This document shows, one piece after another, positions 1 to 9,048 of a stretch of 21,137 bases of DNA. Under the pieces are notes generated by a model, which searched no databases, was not told the origin of the DNA, and worked only from the letters and a program-made list of their open reading frames with translations. The position numbers and the translations under genes are program-made. Source of the stretch: Actinomycetes bacterium (GTDB taxonomy: Bacteria; Actinomycetota; Actinomycetes; Actinomycetales; Microbacteriaceae); the NCBI GenBank assembly GCA_023428065.1, contig JAEYZI010000048.1, forward strand, positions 1 through 21,137, written 5' to 3'. Each line of letters starts with the position of its first letter. Positions within the stretch are counted from its first letter, which is position 1.

Positions 1-1
1 T

Positions 2-2188
2 CCCGGCCCCCGGCCGCCGCGCCGCGCATCCGCCGCGCGCGGGGGCGAGACGCTGCTCGCATGGGCGGCGCTCGGCGCGGCTCTCGCGGCGCTGCACGTG
101 ACGCTGCAGGGGGTCACGTGGTGGTTCGTGGGAATGGTGTTCGCGGGCGCGGTGCTGTTCTCCGCGGCCGCGGCGCGGGCCGTCCTGCGGTCGCGCGTGT
201 GGGCGCCGCTCGTCTCCGCCGCCGTGGGGATCGGCCTCCTCACCCTCGGCTACGCGGCCGACACGGCCGTGCTCGGCGTCATCCCCACCTTCGACACGAT
301 CGCGCGCCTGCGGGGGATCGCCGAGGCGGGGATCGCGTCGATCGTCGAGCAGCGCGTGCCGGCCACGCCCGAACTCGGCATCGTGATGCTCATCGCGGTG
401 CTCATGGGGGTGTGCGCGTGGATCACGGATGCGCTGCTCGCCGCCCGCGCGCCCGCGCTCGTCGCGGCGCCGCTCGCGCCGCTCCTGCTCGTGCCGTCGT
501 TCATCAAGCCCGAGCTCACCGACGCGCTCTGGTACGTCGTGACGGCGGCGCTCTACCTGTGCCTGCTGCGCGTGGGGCGCCCCCGCGACAGCATGCGCGT
601 CGTGCTCGGGGCGGGGGTCGCCGTGATCGTCGGGTCGCTCGTGCTGCCGTATGCGCTACCCGGGGTGCGGGATGCGGCGCCGACGCGCGACCTCGGGCTG
701 CGCGCGGGCGTCAACCCGCTCGTGACACTCGGCGACGACCTGCGTCGCGGCCAGCCGCTGCTCGCCCTGAGCTACACGACGGATGCGCAGGGCCCCGTCT
801 ACCTGCGTCTCACGACGCTCGAGACCTTCACGGGCGAGACCTGGGGTCCGACGCTCGGCTCCGAGCGCGCGATCGGACTCGAGCAGTTCCCCGCCCCGGC
901 GGGCCGCGACCCGGAGGTGGCCGCGACGGAGGCGACGGTCGACGTCGAGGTCGCCGACCTCGTGACCCACTGGCTGCCCCTGCCCTACCCGACCCGCAGC
1001 GTCCAGGGGGTGGAGGGCGACTGGTTCTGGCAGCCCAGCACGCTCACGGCGCGGAGCCTCGGGGCGAGCGCGGGCGGTCAGGACTACGAGGCCGCCTTCA
1101 TCGAGCTCCACCCGACGCTCGAGCAGCTGCAGGCGAGCCGCCTGCGGTCGACGGACGGTCTCCGCGGCAACCTCGAGCTCCCCGGGCCCGAGGGGTTCCC
1201 CGACATCATCACCTCGACGGCGCTCGAGGTGACCGCGCAGGCGACGAGCCCCTACGATCAGGCGATCGCCCTGCAGGACTACCTGCGCAACTCGCCGTTC
1301 GAGTACTCGGAGGAGACGCCCGTCGACGAGGGCTTCGACGGCACGGGCCTGGACGCCCTCGCGGTCTTCCTCGAGCGCAAGTCGGGTTACTGCGTGCACT
1401 ATGCCTCGGCGATGGCCGTCATGGCGCGGGTGCTCGGCATCCCCTCGCGGATCGGGGTCGGCTTCCAGCCGGGCTCACGCGATGTGCAGCGCTCGCCGAA
1501 CTTCGAGGTGTCGACGAACGACCTGCACGCCTGGCCCGAGCTCTACTTCGAGGGCATCGGCTGGCTGCGCTTCGAGCCGACGCCCGGCCGCGGCTCGATC
1601 CCGCAGTACGGCTCGGATCTCGTCGACGACCCGCGCACGCCGCAGGACGAGAGCACGCAGGGCCCCACGGCCGCGCCGACCGCGTCGGCGAACCCGCGGG
1701 GCGACCGGGACGAGACGCCCCAGACGGCGGAGGAGCTCGCCGCCCGGCAGAGCGGCTCCGTGCTCGCGGGGGTGGGGATCGTCGCGCTCATCGTGCTCCT
1801 CGCGCTCGTGCCCGCCGCGTTCCGTTCCGTCGTGCGGCTCGGCCGCGTTCGGCGCATGCGCCTCGGGCGCGACGCGGCGACCGCCGCGTGGGAGGAGGTG
1901 CGCGACACGGCACGCGACATCGGCTGGTCGGCGCCCGAGTCCGAGACGCCGAGGTCGTTCGCCGACCGCCTCGCGCGCCAGATCACGATCGACACCGACA
2001 CGATCGGCGCGTTCCGCGGCACGGTGGAGGGCTCCGCCTACGGTCGGCCGGATGCGTCGGCCCCGTCGCCCGCGGAGCTTCGTCAGGTGCGCCGCGTGAT
2101 CCTGCGCTCCGCGGGCACGCGCGCCCGGCTGCGGGCGTTCTTCCTCCCGCCCTCGCTCCTGTACCGCTGGCGGCCCGACGAGCGGTGA
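2..2188 (+). CDS. Transglutaminase-like membrane protein (TgpA/DUF3488 type), 5' partial
   Basis: The frame is open to the window edge with no ATG, GTG or TTG before the GTG at 98. Bases 2-97 encode a hydrophobic stretch that continues into the first visible membrane segment, so the true start lies upstream. Counting from 98, residues 1-190 hold several membrane helices. An extracytoplasmic region follows, with a transglutaminase core: Cys432 in GYCVHYASA, His478 in DLHAWPE, and Glu493 in RFEPTPG, where many relatives have Asp. A single helix (about 553-575) precedes a cytoplasmic DUF4129-like tail with an AWEEVRDTARDIGW motif. The family usually sits in an operon after a MoxR ATPase and a DUF58 protein; those would be upstream of this window. 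The substrate is unknown and a cell-envelope role is inferred. It converges on the ABC ATPase gene with a 24-base gap that holds no obvious terminator. Confidence 0.9.
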   Translation, partial: PGPRPPRRASAARGGETLLAWAALGAALAALHVTLQGVTWWFVGMVFAGAVLFSAAAARAVLRSRVWAPLVSAAVGIGLLTLGYAADTAVLGVIPTFDTIARLRGIAEAGIASIVEQRVPATPELGIVMLIAVLMGVCAWITDALLAARAPALVAAPLAPLLLVPSFIKPELTDALWYVVTAALYLCLLRVGRPRDSMRVVLGAGVAVIVGSLVLPYALPGVRDAAPTRDLGLRAGVNPLVTLGDDLRRGQPLLALSYTTDAQGPVYLRLTTLETFTGETWGPTLGSERAIGLEQFPAPAGRDPEVAATEATVDVEVADLVTHWLPLPYPTRSVQGVEGDWFWQPSTLTARSLGASAGGQDYEAAFIELHPTLEQLQASRLRSTDGLRGNLELPGPEGFPDIITSTALEVTAQATSPYDQAIALQDYLRNSPFEYSEETPVDEGFDGTGLDALAVFLERKSGYCVHYASAMAVMARVLGIPSRIGVGFQPGSRDVQRSPNFEVSTNDLHAWPELYFEGIGWLRFEPTPGRGSIPQYGSDLVDDPRTPQDESTQGPTAAPTASANPRGDRDETPQTAEELAARQSGSVLAGVGIVALIVLLALVPAAFRSVVRLGRVRRMRLGRDAATAAWEEVRDTARDIGWSAPESETPRSFADRLARQITIDTDTIGAFRGTVEGSAYGRPDASAPSPAELRQVRRVILRSAGTRARLRAFFLPPSLLYRWRPDER

Positions 2189-2212
2189 GCCCCGTCGCAG
2201 TCGGTCGGTCGC

Positions 2213-2982
<770 letters not shown>

Positions 2983-2986
<4 letters not shown>

Positions 2987-3987
2987 GCGAGGCTCCGGCG
3001 GCGCAGCAGCAGGAGCGCGAAGACGGGGGCGCCGACGAGCGCCGTGACGATGCCGACGGGCAGCTCGCGCGGGTCGAACGCGGCGCGCGCGAGGGTGTCG
3101 GCCCACACGAGGAAGACGGCGCCCGCGAGGGCGGACAGCGGCAGCAGCGCCCGGTTGCCGGGGCCGATCACGAGCCGCACGGCGTGCGGCAGCACGAGCC
3201 CGACGAAGCCGATCGAGCCCGACACCGCCACGAGGGCACCCGTGAGGAGGGCGCCGGCGCCGAGCAGCGCCCAGCGCGCACCCGTCACGGGGATCCCGAG
3301 CGACGCCGCGGAGCGGTCGCCGAACGCGAAAGCGTCGAGCACGCGCCCCGTGAGCGCGAGCGGCACGCCGACGACGAGGATCGCGACCCCCGCGACGGCC
3401 GCCTCGGGCCACCGCGCGCCGGCGAGCGAGCCGAGCAGCCATCCGAGGATCTCGCGGTAGGAGTCGCCCGTGGCCGTCCAGAAGATCACGAAGCTCGTGA
3501 GCGCGGCGGCGAAGCTCGACACGGCGACGCCCGCGAGCACCGTGCGTGTCGGTGTGAGGGGGCCGAACGCGGAGGCGAGCCCGAGGGTCGCGACGAGGGC
3601 GAGCATCGCGCCCGCGAAGGCCGCGACGGGCAGCAGCAGTCCGATGCCGAGCAGGAGCACCGCGACCGCCCCGAGCGACGCGCCCGAGGAGAGGCCGAGC
3701 AAGTACGGGTCGGCGAGCTGGTTGCGGGTGACCGCCTGCATGACGCACCCGACGAGCGCGAGACCCGCCCCCACGGCGGCGGCCGTGAGGATGCGCGGCA
3801 GGCGCAGCTGCCACACGATCCCGTCGTGCAGGGCGTCGAGGGGCGACGGGCGGCCCGTGAGATGCGCGAGCACGGAGCCCCACACATCCGCGACCGAGAG
3901 GTCGGCCGAGCCGATCGTCACCGCAACCGAGATGGAGGCGACGAGGGCCGCCCCCAGCAGGGTCGCGGCGACGACGACGCGGGTCAC
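2983..3987 (-). CDS. FecCD/BtuC-family ABC transporter permease (possible F420-0 importer)
   Basis: This 334-residue polytopic membrane protein is the usual length for the FecCD family, which works as a homodimer in the cytoplasmic membrane. Family hallmarks include LRLPRILTAAAVGAGLALVG, the LGLSSGASLGA segment, GSIGFVGLVLPHAVR and, near the C terminus, ELPVGIVTALVGAPVFALLLL. The GTG start at 3987 overlaps the stop of the binding-protein gene (GTGA), and its own stop overlaps the ATPase start (ATGA). The three genes are therefore one tightly coupled operon. I assign the same tentative F420-precursor substrate as for the binding protein; the permease itself does not discriminate it from siderophore or cobalamin uptake. 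Confidence 0.92.
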
Positions 3988-4964
3988 TTCGCGCCGAGCT
4001 CCGCGTACTGGGCGGCGATCGAGGTCGCGGCTTCGACGCTGCGCACGCCCGCCTCGCTCGCGGCGAACGGGATGACGATGTAGCGGCCGTTCTTGACGGC
4101 GCTCATCGCGGCGGTCGCGGGATTCGAGGCGAGGTACTCCTTCTTGTGCTCGGCGCTGTTCCAGTCGGAGTCGACGAGCACGATGACGTCGGGGTCGGCG
4201 GCGATGATCGCCTCCCACCCGAAGGGCGCCCAGGTGGCGGCGACGTCGGCGGCGACGTTCGAGAATCCCGCCGTCTCGAGCAGGAGCTGGGGTGCGCCGA
4301 TGCCCGCGCCGACGTAGGGGGTGTCGGTGCCCGACGACCACCAGAGCGCCGAGGGCGAGCCCGCGGCAGGCTCGAGCTCGGCGAGCTGCTGCTTCTGCTC
4401 CGCGACGAGCTCGGACGCGCGCTCCGGCACGCCGAAGATGTCGCCCGCCTCCTGGATCTCGCGGAACACCTCGTCGAAGTCGAGCTTCGCCGGCTGCCCC
4501 GCGCTCTGGCATGCGGCGGGCTGCACGTAGCTCGCGACCCCGAGGCCGGCGAGCTCGTCGCGCGCGCCCGCGGCATCCGGGCTGAAGGCGGACTCCCAGC
4601 CCGCGTAGACGAGGTCGGGGGTCGCCGCGAGCACGCTCTCCTCGTTGGGCATCTTGGGGGCGAGCTCGGGGATGCCGCTCGCGTCGTCGGCCCACTGCTC
4701 GGGCACGGGGCCGTCCTGGAACGCGGTGCCGACGATGCGGTCGCCGAGGCCGAGTGCGAGCATCATCTCGGTCGAGGTGGACTTGATGGTGACGACGCGC
4801 TCCGGTGCGGCGTCGAACGTGACCTCGACGCCGCAGTTCTCGATCGTGAGCGGGAACGCGGCGCTGGGGCTCGGGGCGGGGCTCTCGGGGGCGGCGACGG
4901 ATGCGGCGCATCCGGCGAGCAGGAGCGCGGGGACGAGGGCGAGGGGCGCGAAGCGCGGGGCCAT
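3984..4964 (-). CDS. ABC transporter substrate-binding lipoprotein, FecB/BtuF fold (possible F420-0 binding protein)
   Basis: The product is a 326-residue lipoprotein. A short basic N terminus and hydrophobic segment lead to lipobox LLAG-Cys19, followed by a Pro/Ser/Ala-rich linker. The mature part has the two-lobed FecB/BtuF pattern: ENCGVEVTFDAAPERVVTIK, then LALGLGDRIVGTA, then AATPDLVYAGWES. I chose the ATG at 4964 because GGAG lies six bases upstream and the signal peptide starts there; an in-frame ATG at 4994 would add ten residues before it. The ENCG opening and overall style resemble the actinobacterial clade proposed to bind F420-0 (TIGR03868). That is recall of a family, not a search. 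In some genomes that cassette neighbours cofE; none is visible here. An iron-siderophore or corrinoid binding role is the alternative. Confidence 0.88.
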   Translation of the reverse strand: MAPRFAPLALVPALLLAGCAASVAAPESPAPSPSAAFPLTIENCGVEVTFDAAPERVVTIKSTSTEMMLALGLGDRIVGTAFQDGPVPEQWADDASGIPELAPKMPNEESVLAATPDLVYAGWESAFSPDAAGARDELAGLGVASYVQPAACQSAGQPAKLDFDEVFREIQEAGDIFGVPERASELVAEQKQQLAELEPAAGSPSALWWSSGTDTPYVGAGIGAPQLLLETAGFSNVAADVAATWAPFGWEAIIAADPDVIVLVDSDWNSAEHKKEYLASNPATAAMSAVKNGRYIVIPFAASEAGVRSVEAATSIAAQYAELGAK

Positions 4965-5110
4965 GAGGTTCTCCAGGTATGCGGGCAGGGGCATAGAGGG
5001 GAGTCGGACCTCATGGCGGGAACGACGACACGGGCGATCACCTGCCCGGTGACCTCAGCCTAGGACCTCCGGGGCGTCCGTCGCCCGCGCTCGCGCGCCG
5101 GGTCTCGCGG
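4965..5110 (-). promoter_or_regulatory. Leader/promoter region of the FecB-type importer operon
   Basis: This 146-base gap separates the crtEb stop from the importer lipoprotein start, both on the minus strand, so it must hold the importer promoter or read-through from crt. It contains an inverted repeat TCACC-TGCCC-GGTGA (5038-5052) and three GAGGTC copies on the minus strand (two close together near 5052-5069, one at about 5007-5012). I see no B12 box, no TPP core and no convincing IdeR/DtxR box. No clear -35/-10 pair or U-tailed terminator could be picked. Confidence 0.4.
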
Positions 5111-5986
5111 CTAGGAGAGCGCGATCCAGATGAGCAGGAGCGTCACGGCGAAGCCCGCGAGGTAGTTGACCCACAGGAAGTGGCGCCACCCGCGATTCGC
5201 ACGCCCCGAGTCCGCGTCGGCGACCGAGCGGAAGGGCCACGCGAGCACGAGGTAGGGGAGCGCGAGCACGGCCGCGAGCGAGCCGGGGAACGGCACGAAG
5301 AGCATGAGCACGCCCGCGAGCGCCCACGCGCCGAGGGCGAGACGAACGGTGGCGCGCGCTCCGAGCGCGGTCGCGATCGACGAGATGCCGGCCTCGCGGT
5401 CGGGCACGACGTCCTGCACGGCGCCGAAGGCGTGGCTCGCCATGCCCCACAGCAGGAACGCCGCGAGCACGAGCCACGTCGTCGCCGTCCACTGCGCGCC
5501 CGCGAGCACGAGCCCGTACGCGGCGGGCCCCGTGAAGTGGATGCTCGAGCTCAGCGAGTCGAGCACGGGCACCTCCTTCCAACGGAAGGGGGGCGCCGAG
5601 TAGGCGACGACGTCGAAGAGCAGCACGGCGAGCACGAGCCACGACCACGGGTTGCCGAGCAGCGCGAGCGCGACGACGAACGGCGCGGAGAAGCCGATCG
5701 CGAGCCCGATCGCGAGCCGATGCGTCGCGGGCGGCAGCAGGGCCCCCTCGGCACCCCCCTTGCGCGGGTTCGCGGCGTCGGAGGCGTAGTCGAAGACGTC
5801 GTTCACGCCGTACATGAGCAGGTTGTAGGGCACGAGGAAGAAGAGCGTGCCGATCACGAGCCGGGCGTCGACCCCCGTGCCGGCGAGCAGCATCGCGGCC
5901 GCGAACGGGTACGCCGTGTTGACCCAGCTCACCGGCCGGGAGGCGAGGAGCAGGCGCGTCGCCGTCGACGGCGAGCGCTCAGTCAC
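5111..5986 (-). CDS. crtEb: Lycopene elongase / C50 carotenoid prenyltransferase (UbiA family)
   Basis: This 291-residue UbiA-superfamily membrane prenyltransferase would add C5 (DMAPP-derived) units to both ends of lycopene, giving C45 nonaflavuxanthin and then C50 flavuxanthin. The first Asp-rich motif is NDVFDYASD (62-70) and the second is QDVVPDREAG (191-200), with about eight hydrophobic helices around them. The GTG at 5986 overlaps the 3' end of crtYf by eight bases. It is the last gene of the operon, in the same order as Corynebacterium glutamicum (crtYe-crtYf-crtEb). Other UbiA enzymes (menaquinone, heme O) are possible by fold alone, but the neighbours make the carotenoid role strong. 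Confidence 0.92.
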   Translation of the reverse strand: MTERSPSTATRLLLASRPVSWVNTAYPFAAAMLLAGTGVDARLVIGTLFFLVPYNLLMYGVNDVFDYASDAANPRKGGAEGALLPPATHRLAIGLAIGFSAPFVVALALLGNPWSWLVLAVLLFDVVAYSAPPFRWKEVPVLDSLSSSIHFTGPAAYGLVLAGAQWTATTWLVLAAFLLWGMASHAFGAVQDVVPDREAGISSIATALGARATVRLALGAWALAGVLMLFVPFPGSLAAVLALPYLVLAWPFRSVADADSGRANRGWRHFLWVNYLAGFAVTLLLIWIALS

Positions 5987-6293
5987 GGTCGCCGCCCACG
6001 AGGTGCCAGACGGCCGGGAGCAGCACCGCGGTCGCGATCGGGTAGGAGAGGTCCTCGAGGGGCACGAGACCGATCTTGACACCCAGGAGCTGGTCGTCGG
6101 GGTAGCCGTAGAGTCCCACACCGATCATGACGTTGTCGAACACGAGCGTGAGCATCACGAGCACGAGCATCGTCACGAGGCTCGGCATGAGCGGGAGCGG
6201 GCGTCCGCGGCGGCGGGAGGCGTCGCCGAGGATGATGCGCAGCGCCACGGCGACCGTCACGAGCACGAGCGCGAGCACGGGGTAGGCGGGCAT
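5979..6293 (-). CDS. crtYf: C50 carotenoid cyclase subunit (heterodimeric lycopene cyclase type)
   Basis: This 104-residue membrane protein has about three helices and carries the conserved PLED motif (78-81) after YPDDQLLGVKIGLV, diagnostic of the small heterodimeric carotenoid cyclases. It would act with the product of crtYe to cyclise the ends of the C50 chain. The ATG at 6293 lies three bases after the crtYe stop, and its own stop lies inside the start of crtEb. Whether the rings formed are epsilon (decaprenoxanthin), gamma (sarcinaxanthin) or beta cannot be decided by eye. Symbol and function follow the C. glutamicum gene order. Confidence 0.9.
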   Translation of the reverse strand: MPAYPVLALVLVTVAVALRIILGDASRRRGRPLPLMPSLVTMLVLVMLTLVFDNVMIGVGLYGYPDDQLLGVKIGLVPLEDLSYPIATAVLLPAVWHLVGGDRD

Positions 6294-6296
6294 CCG

Positions 6297-6629
6297 TCAT
6301 CCCTCCCGCTCGGTGCGCCGCCGACCGCTGATCCGCCGCACGAGCTCGTGCACGACCATCGTGATGAGGCACAGGAAGACGAGGAAGACGGGCTCCTCGA
6401 CCGGCAGGTGCGGCGCGAGCATGACGCCCGAGAGGAGGGGCGAGTCGCCCACGCGGAAGACGCCGAGCGCGATCGCGGCGAGGTCGGCCGCGAGCAGCAG
6501 GGCCACGCCGACCGCGAGGGTGAGCGCGGCGCGCGCGGGGGAGCGCCAGAGGAAGAGCCGATAGCGGGCGTCGAGCACGAGCATCCCCGCGATCGACACG
6601 AGCAGCGCGGCGAGGTAGCCGAGGTTCAC
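6297..6629 (-). CDS. crtYe: C50 carotenoid cyclase subunit (heterodimeric lycopene cyclase type)
   Basis: This 110-residue protein has about three membrane helices and the PVEE motif (76-79) in APHLPVEEPVFLVF, the signature of the partner subunit in heterodimeric lycopene/C50 cyclases. The GTG at 6629 overlaps the crtI stop as GTGA, and the chosen start puts a hydrophobic helix directly at the N terminus as expected. Both subunits together equal one CrtYcd-type fusion cyclase. The C-terminal basic tail (RRISGRRRTEREG) is probably cytoplasmic. Ring type is unresolved. Confidence 0.9.
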   Translation of the reverse strand: MNLGYLAALLVSIAGMLVLDARYRLFLWRSPARAALTLAVGVALLLAADLAAIALGVFRVGDSPLLSGVMLAPHLPVEEPVFLVFLCLITMVVHELVRRISGRRRTEREG

Positions 6630-8170
6630 GCGACCTCCAGCGGGGCCGCCGTGCGGTCGCCCCGCAGCCGCTTGAGCACGAGTTCGGCGCTGATGAGGCA
6701 CATGGGCACGCCGATGCCGGGGATCGTGCCCGAGCCGGCGAAGTAGAGCCCGCCGACGCGGCGGGAGCGGTTGCCGGCGCGGAACAGGGCGCTCTGGCCG
6801 AGCGTGTGCGCGGGGCCGAGCATGCTGCCCCGCCACGCCCCGAGCTCCGCCTCGAGGTCGCCCGAGGTGCGGGTGCGGCGCACGACGACGCGGTCGGCGA
6901 GGTCGCGCGCCCCCGTCCACCGGCCGATCTGGTCGAGGATGCCGTCGACGTAGCGCTCGATTCCCGGGTCTCCCTCGCCGTCGACGCCGCCGCGCGCCAT
7001 CGCGGGGCGCGCGGGGGCGGGCACGAGCACGAAGAGGTTCTCGTGACCGGGCGGCGCGACGGTCGGGTCGCTCGCGCTCGGCTTGCCGAGGTACACGGAG
7101 GTCTCGTGGGGGAGGGCGTCGCCGCGTAGCCGCGCGAAGCCGCCGTCCCAGTCGTCGGCGAACAGGAGCGTGTGGTGGGCGAGCTCGGGCAGCTCGCCGC
7201 GCACGCCGAGGAGGGCCGTGACGGCGCCGAAGCCGAGATCGCGCCGCTCCCACCAGCGCTCGCTGTGGTCGCGCGCCTCGGGCGGGAGAAGCTCGGTCTC
7301 GATGAGGTGCAGGTCGGTCGCCCCGACGACGATCTCGGTGTCGTGGCGCGTGACGGCGCCGTCGGCGCCGCGCACCTCGACGCCCGTCGCGCGGCCGCGC
7401 TCGACGAGGATGCGCGACACGGGCGCGTCGGCGACGAGCTCGGCGCCAGCCGCGCGCGCGAGGTCGACGAGCGTCTCGACGACACGCGCGAACCCGCCGC
7501 GCGGGTAGAGCACGCCCTGGTCGACGTCGAGGTGGCTCATGAGGTGGAACAGAGAGGGCACGCCCATGGGCGTGCCGCCGAGGAACACGGCGGGGTAGCC
7601 GAGCAGTCGGCGCAGGCGCGGGTCGGTCGTCGTGCGCCGGATCTCGTCGTCGAGGCTGCGCGTGAGCAGCCGTCGCAGGCGGGGCAGCTCGCGCACGAGC
7701 TCCCGATCGAGGAAGGGCTTCGCGCTGTCGAACGAGCCGTAGAGGAACCGTTCGGTCGCCATCCGGTACGCGGATGCGGCCGAGTCGAGGTACGCCTCGA
7801 TGCGTCCGGCCGATGCGGGGTCGAGGGCGGCGAGCGCGGCGCGCGCGGCATCCCGCCCGGCGGGCAGGTCGAAGGGCTGAGGGTCGCCTTCGACGTACAC
7901 GCGATACCCGGGGTCGAGCGTCGTGAGCTCGAGCTGCTCGGCGGCGCTCGTGCCGAGCAGGCGGTAGAAGTGGTCGAAGACCTCGGGCATGAGGTACCAG
8001 GACGGCCCCGTGTCGAAGCGGAAGCCCTCGCTCTCCCAGCTGCCCGCGCGGCCGCCGAACTCGGAGCTCGCCTCGAAGAGCGTCACGCGGTGCCCGTCGG
8101 CGGCGAGGAGCGCCGCGGTCGCGAGTCCCCCGACGCCTCCCCCGACGACCGCGATCTCGCGCGCCGTCAT
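6626..8170 (-). CDS. crtI: Phytoene desaturase (FAD-dependent, lycopene-forming)
   Basis: This 514-residue protein is the usual CrtI length. The N-terminal dinucleotide-binding motif GGGVGGLATA (10-19) is followed by the acidic FE at the end of strand two, GGRAGSWESEGFRFDTGPSWYLMPEVF and, near the C terminus, GLYFAGSGTIPGIGVPMC, all typical of bacterial CrtI. It would desaturate phytoene in four steps to lycopene, bound to the membrane. The ATG at 8170 overlaps the crtB stop (ATGA). Other CrtI-like enzymes (CrtN, ketolases) share the fold, but position between crtB and the cyclase genes supports phytoene desaturase. Confidence 0.96.
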   Translation of the reverse strand: MTAREIAVVGGGVGGLATAALLAADGHRVTLFEASSEFGGRAGSWESEGFRFDTGPSWYLMPEVFDHFYRLLGTSAAEQLELTTLDPGYRVYVEGDPQPFDLPAGRDAARAALAALDPASAGRIEAYLDSAASAYRMATERFLYGSFDSAKPFLDRELVRELPRLRRLLTRSLDDEIRRTTTDPRLRRLLGYPAVFLGGTPMGVPSLFHLMSHLDVDQGVLYPRGGFARVVETLVDLARAAGAELVADAPVSRILVERGRATGVEVRGADGAVTRHDTEIVVGATDLHLIETELLPPEARDHSERWWERRDLGFGAVTALLGVRGELPELAHHTLLFADDWDGGFARLRGDALPHETSVYLGKPSASDPTVAPPGHENLFVLVPAPARPAMARGGVDGEGDPGIERYVDGILDQIGRWTGARDLADRVVVRRTRTSGDLEAELGAWRGSMLGPAHTLGQSALFRAGNRSRRVGGLYFAGSGTIPGIGVPMCLISAELVLKRLRGDRTAAPLEVA

Positions 8171-9048
8171 GCGCGTCCCCGCGCGAGGCGGGCGCGCTCG
8201 CGCACGAGGAGCGCGAGCTTGCGCCGCGTCGGCACCGAGACGCGCGTGTCGAGCAGACGCTCGGCCGGGAGCGCGTCGATCCGGTCGAGGAGCTCGCCGA
8301 AGACGGCCGTCGCGGTCGCGACGGCGAGGCGGCAGTCGGCGGGGAGCAGCGGGATGCCCGCGCGCGCTCGCCGCAGCTCGTCGCGGATCTCGGCGACGAC
8401 CTCCCGCTTGGCCTCCTCGGGGGGCAGGCGCCGGAACGCCGGAAGGTAGTCGCGCGCGAGCCGGTCGCGGTCGTCGGCGAGGTCGCGCAGGAAGTTGACC
8501 TTCTGGAACGCCGAGCCGAGCGCGCAGGCGGCGTCGTCGAGGGCGGGGTCGGGCGGACGGATCCCGCCGTCGGAGGTGAACACGCGCAGGCACATGAGCC
8601 CCACGACCTCCGCCGAGCCGTACACGTACTCGCGCAGCGTCTCCTCGTCGAATGCGACCGGCTCGAGGTCGCGCCGCATCGACGCGAAGAACGGGCGGCT
8701 CAGCTCGGTGCCGAAGCCCGCGGCGCGCGCGACATCCGCGTACGCCTGCACGACGAGATTCGCCGAGAAGCCGGTGGCGAGGGCGCGTTCGGTGTCGGCC
8801 TCGAACTCGTCGAGCACCCGGCGCTGCTCGGCGAGCGGGAGCCCGGCCTCTCCCGCCGTGCCGTCGACGATCTCGTCGGCCACCCGTACGAGCGCGTAGA
8901 TCGCCGCGATGCGGTCGCGGCAGCGTCGGGGGAAGAGGGAGCTCGCGAGCCCGAACGAGCTCGAGTAGCGCCGGATGACGGGGGCGCTCGACTCCCGCGC
9001 GGTCGAGCGGTACAGCGCGAGGCCCGTCACCGGCGGGCGCGGGCTCAC
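8167..9048 (-). CDS. crtB: Phytoene synthase
   Basis: This 293-residue trans-isoprenyl diphosphate head-to-head synthase condenses two GGPP to phytoene. Two Asp-rich Mg-diphosphate motifs are visible: ADEIVDG (57-63) and NFLRDLADDRDR (185-196), the latter followed by ARDYLP. The substrate-binding segment YVYGSAEVVGLM lies in between. The GTG at 9048 overlaps the crtE stop (GTGA), with no other good start nearby. In C. glutamicum an MmpL-type gene separates crtE and crtB; here they are directly fused in the operon. Confidence 0.95.
   Translation of the reverse strand: MSPRPPVTGLALYRSTARESSAPVIRRYSSSFGLASSLFPRRCRDRIAAIYALVRVADEIVDGTAGEAGLPLAEQRRVLDEFEADTERALATGFSANLVVQAYADVARAAGFGTELSRPFFASMRRDLEPVAFDEETLREYVYGSAEVVGLMCLRVFTSDGGIRPPDPALDDAACALGSAFQKVNFLRDLADDRDRLARDYLPAFRRLPPEEAKREVVAEIRDELRRARAGIPLLPADCRLAVATATAVFGELLDRIDALPAERLLDTRVSVPTRRKLALLVRERARLARGRA

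Noticed and set aside
4965..5110. Cobalamin or TPP riboswitch, or an IdeR/DtxR box, before the FecB-type operon
   Set aside because: The leader is short, has no B12-box or TPP-like core, and the TAGGCT-containing stretch does not match the symmetric IdeR consensus.
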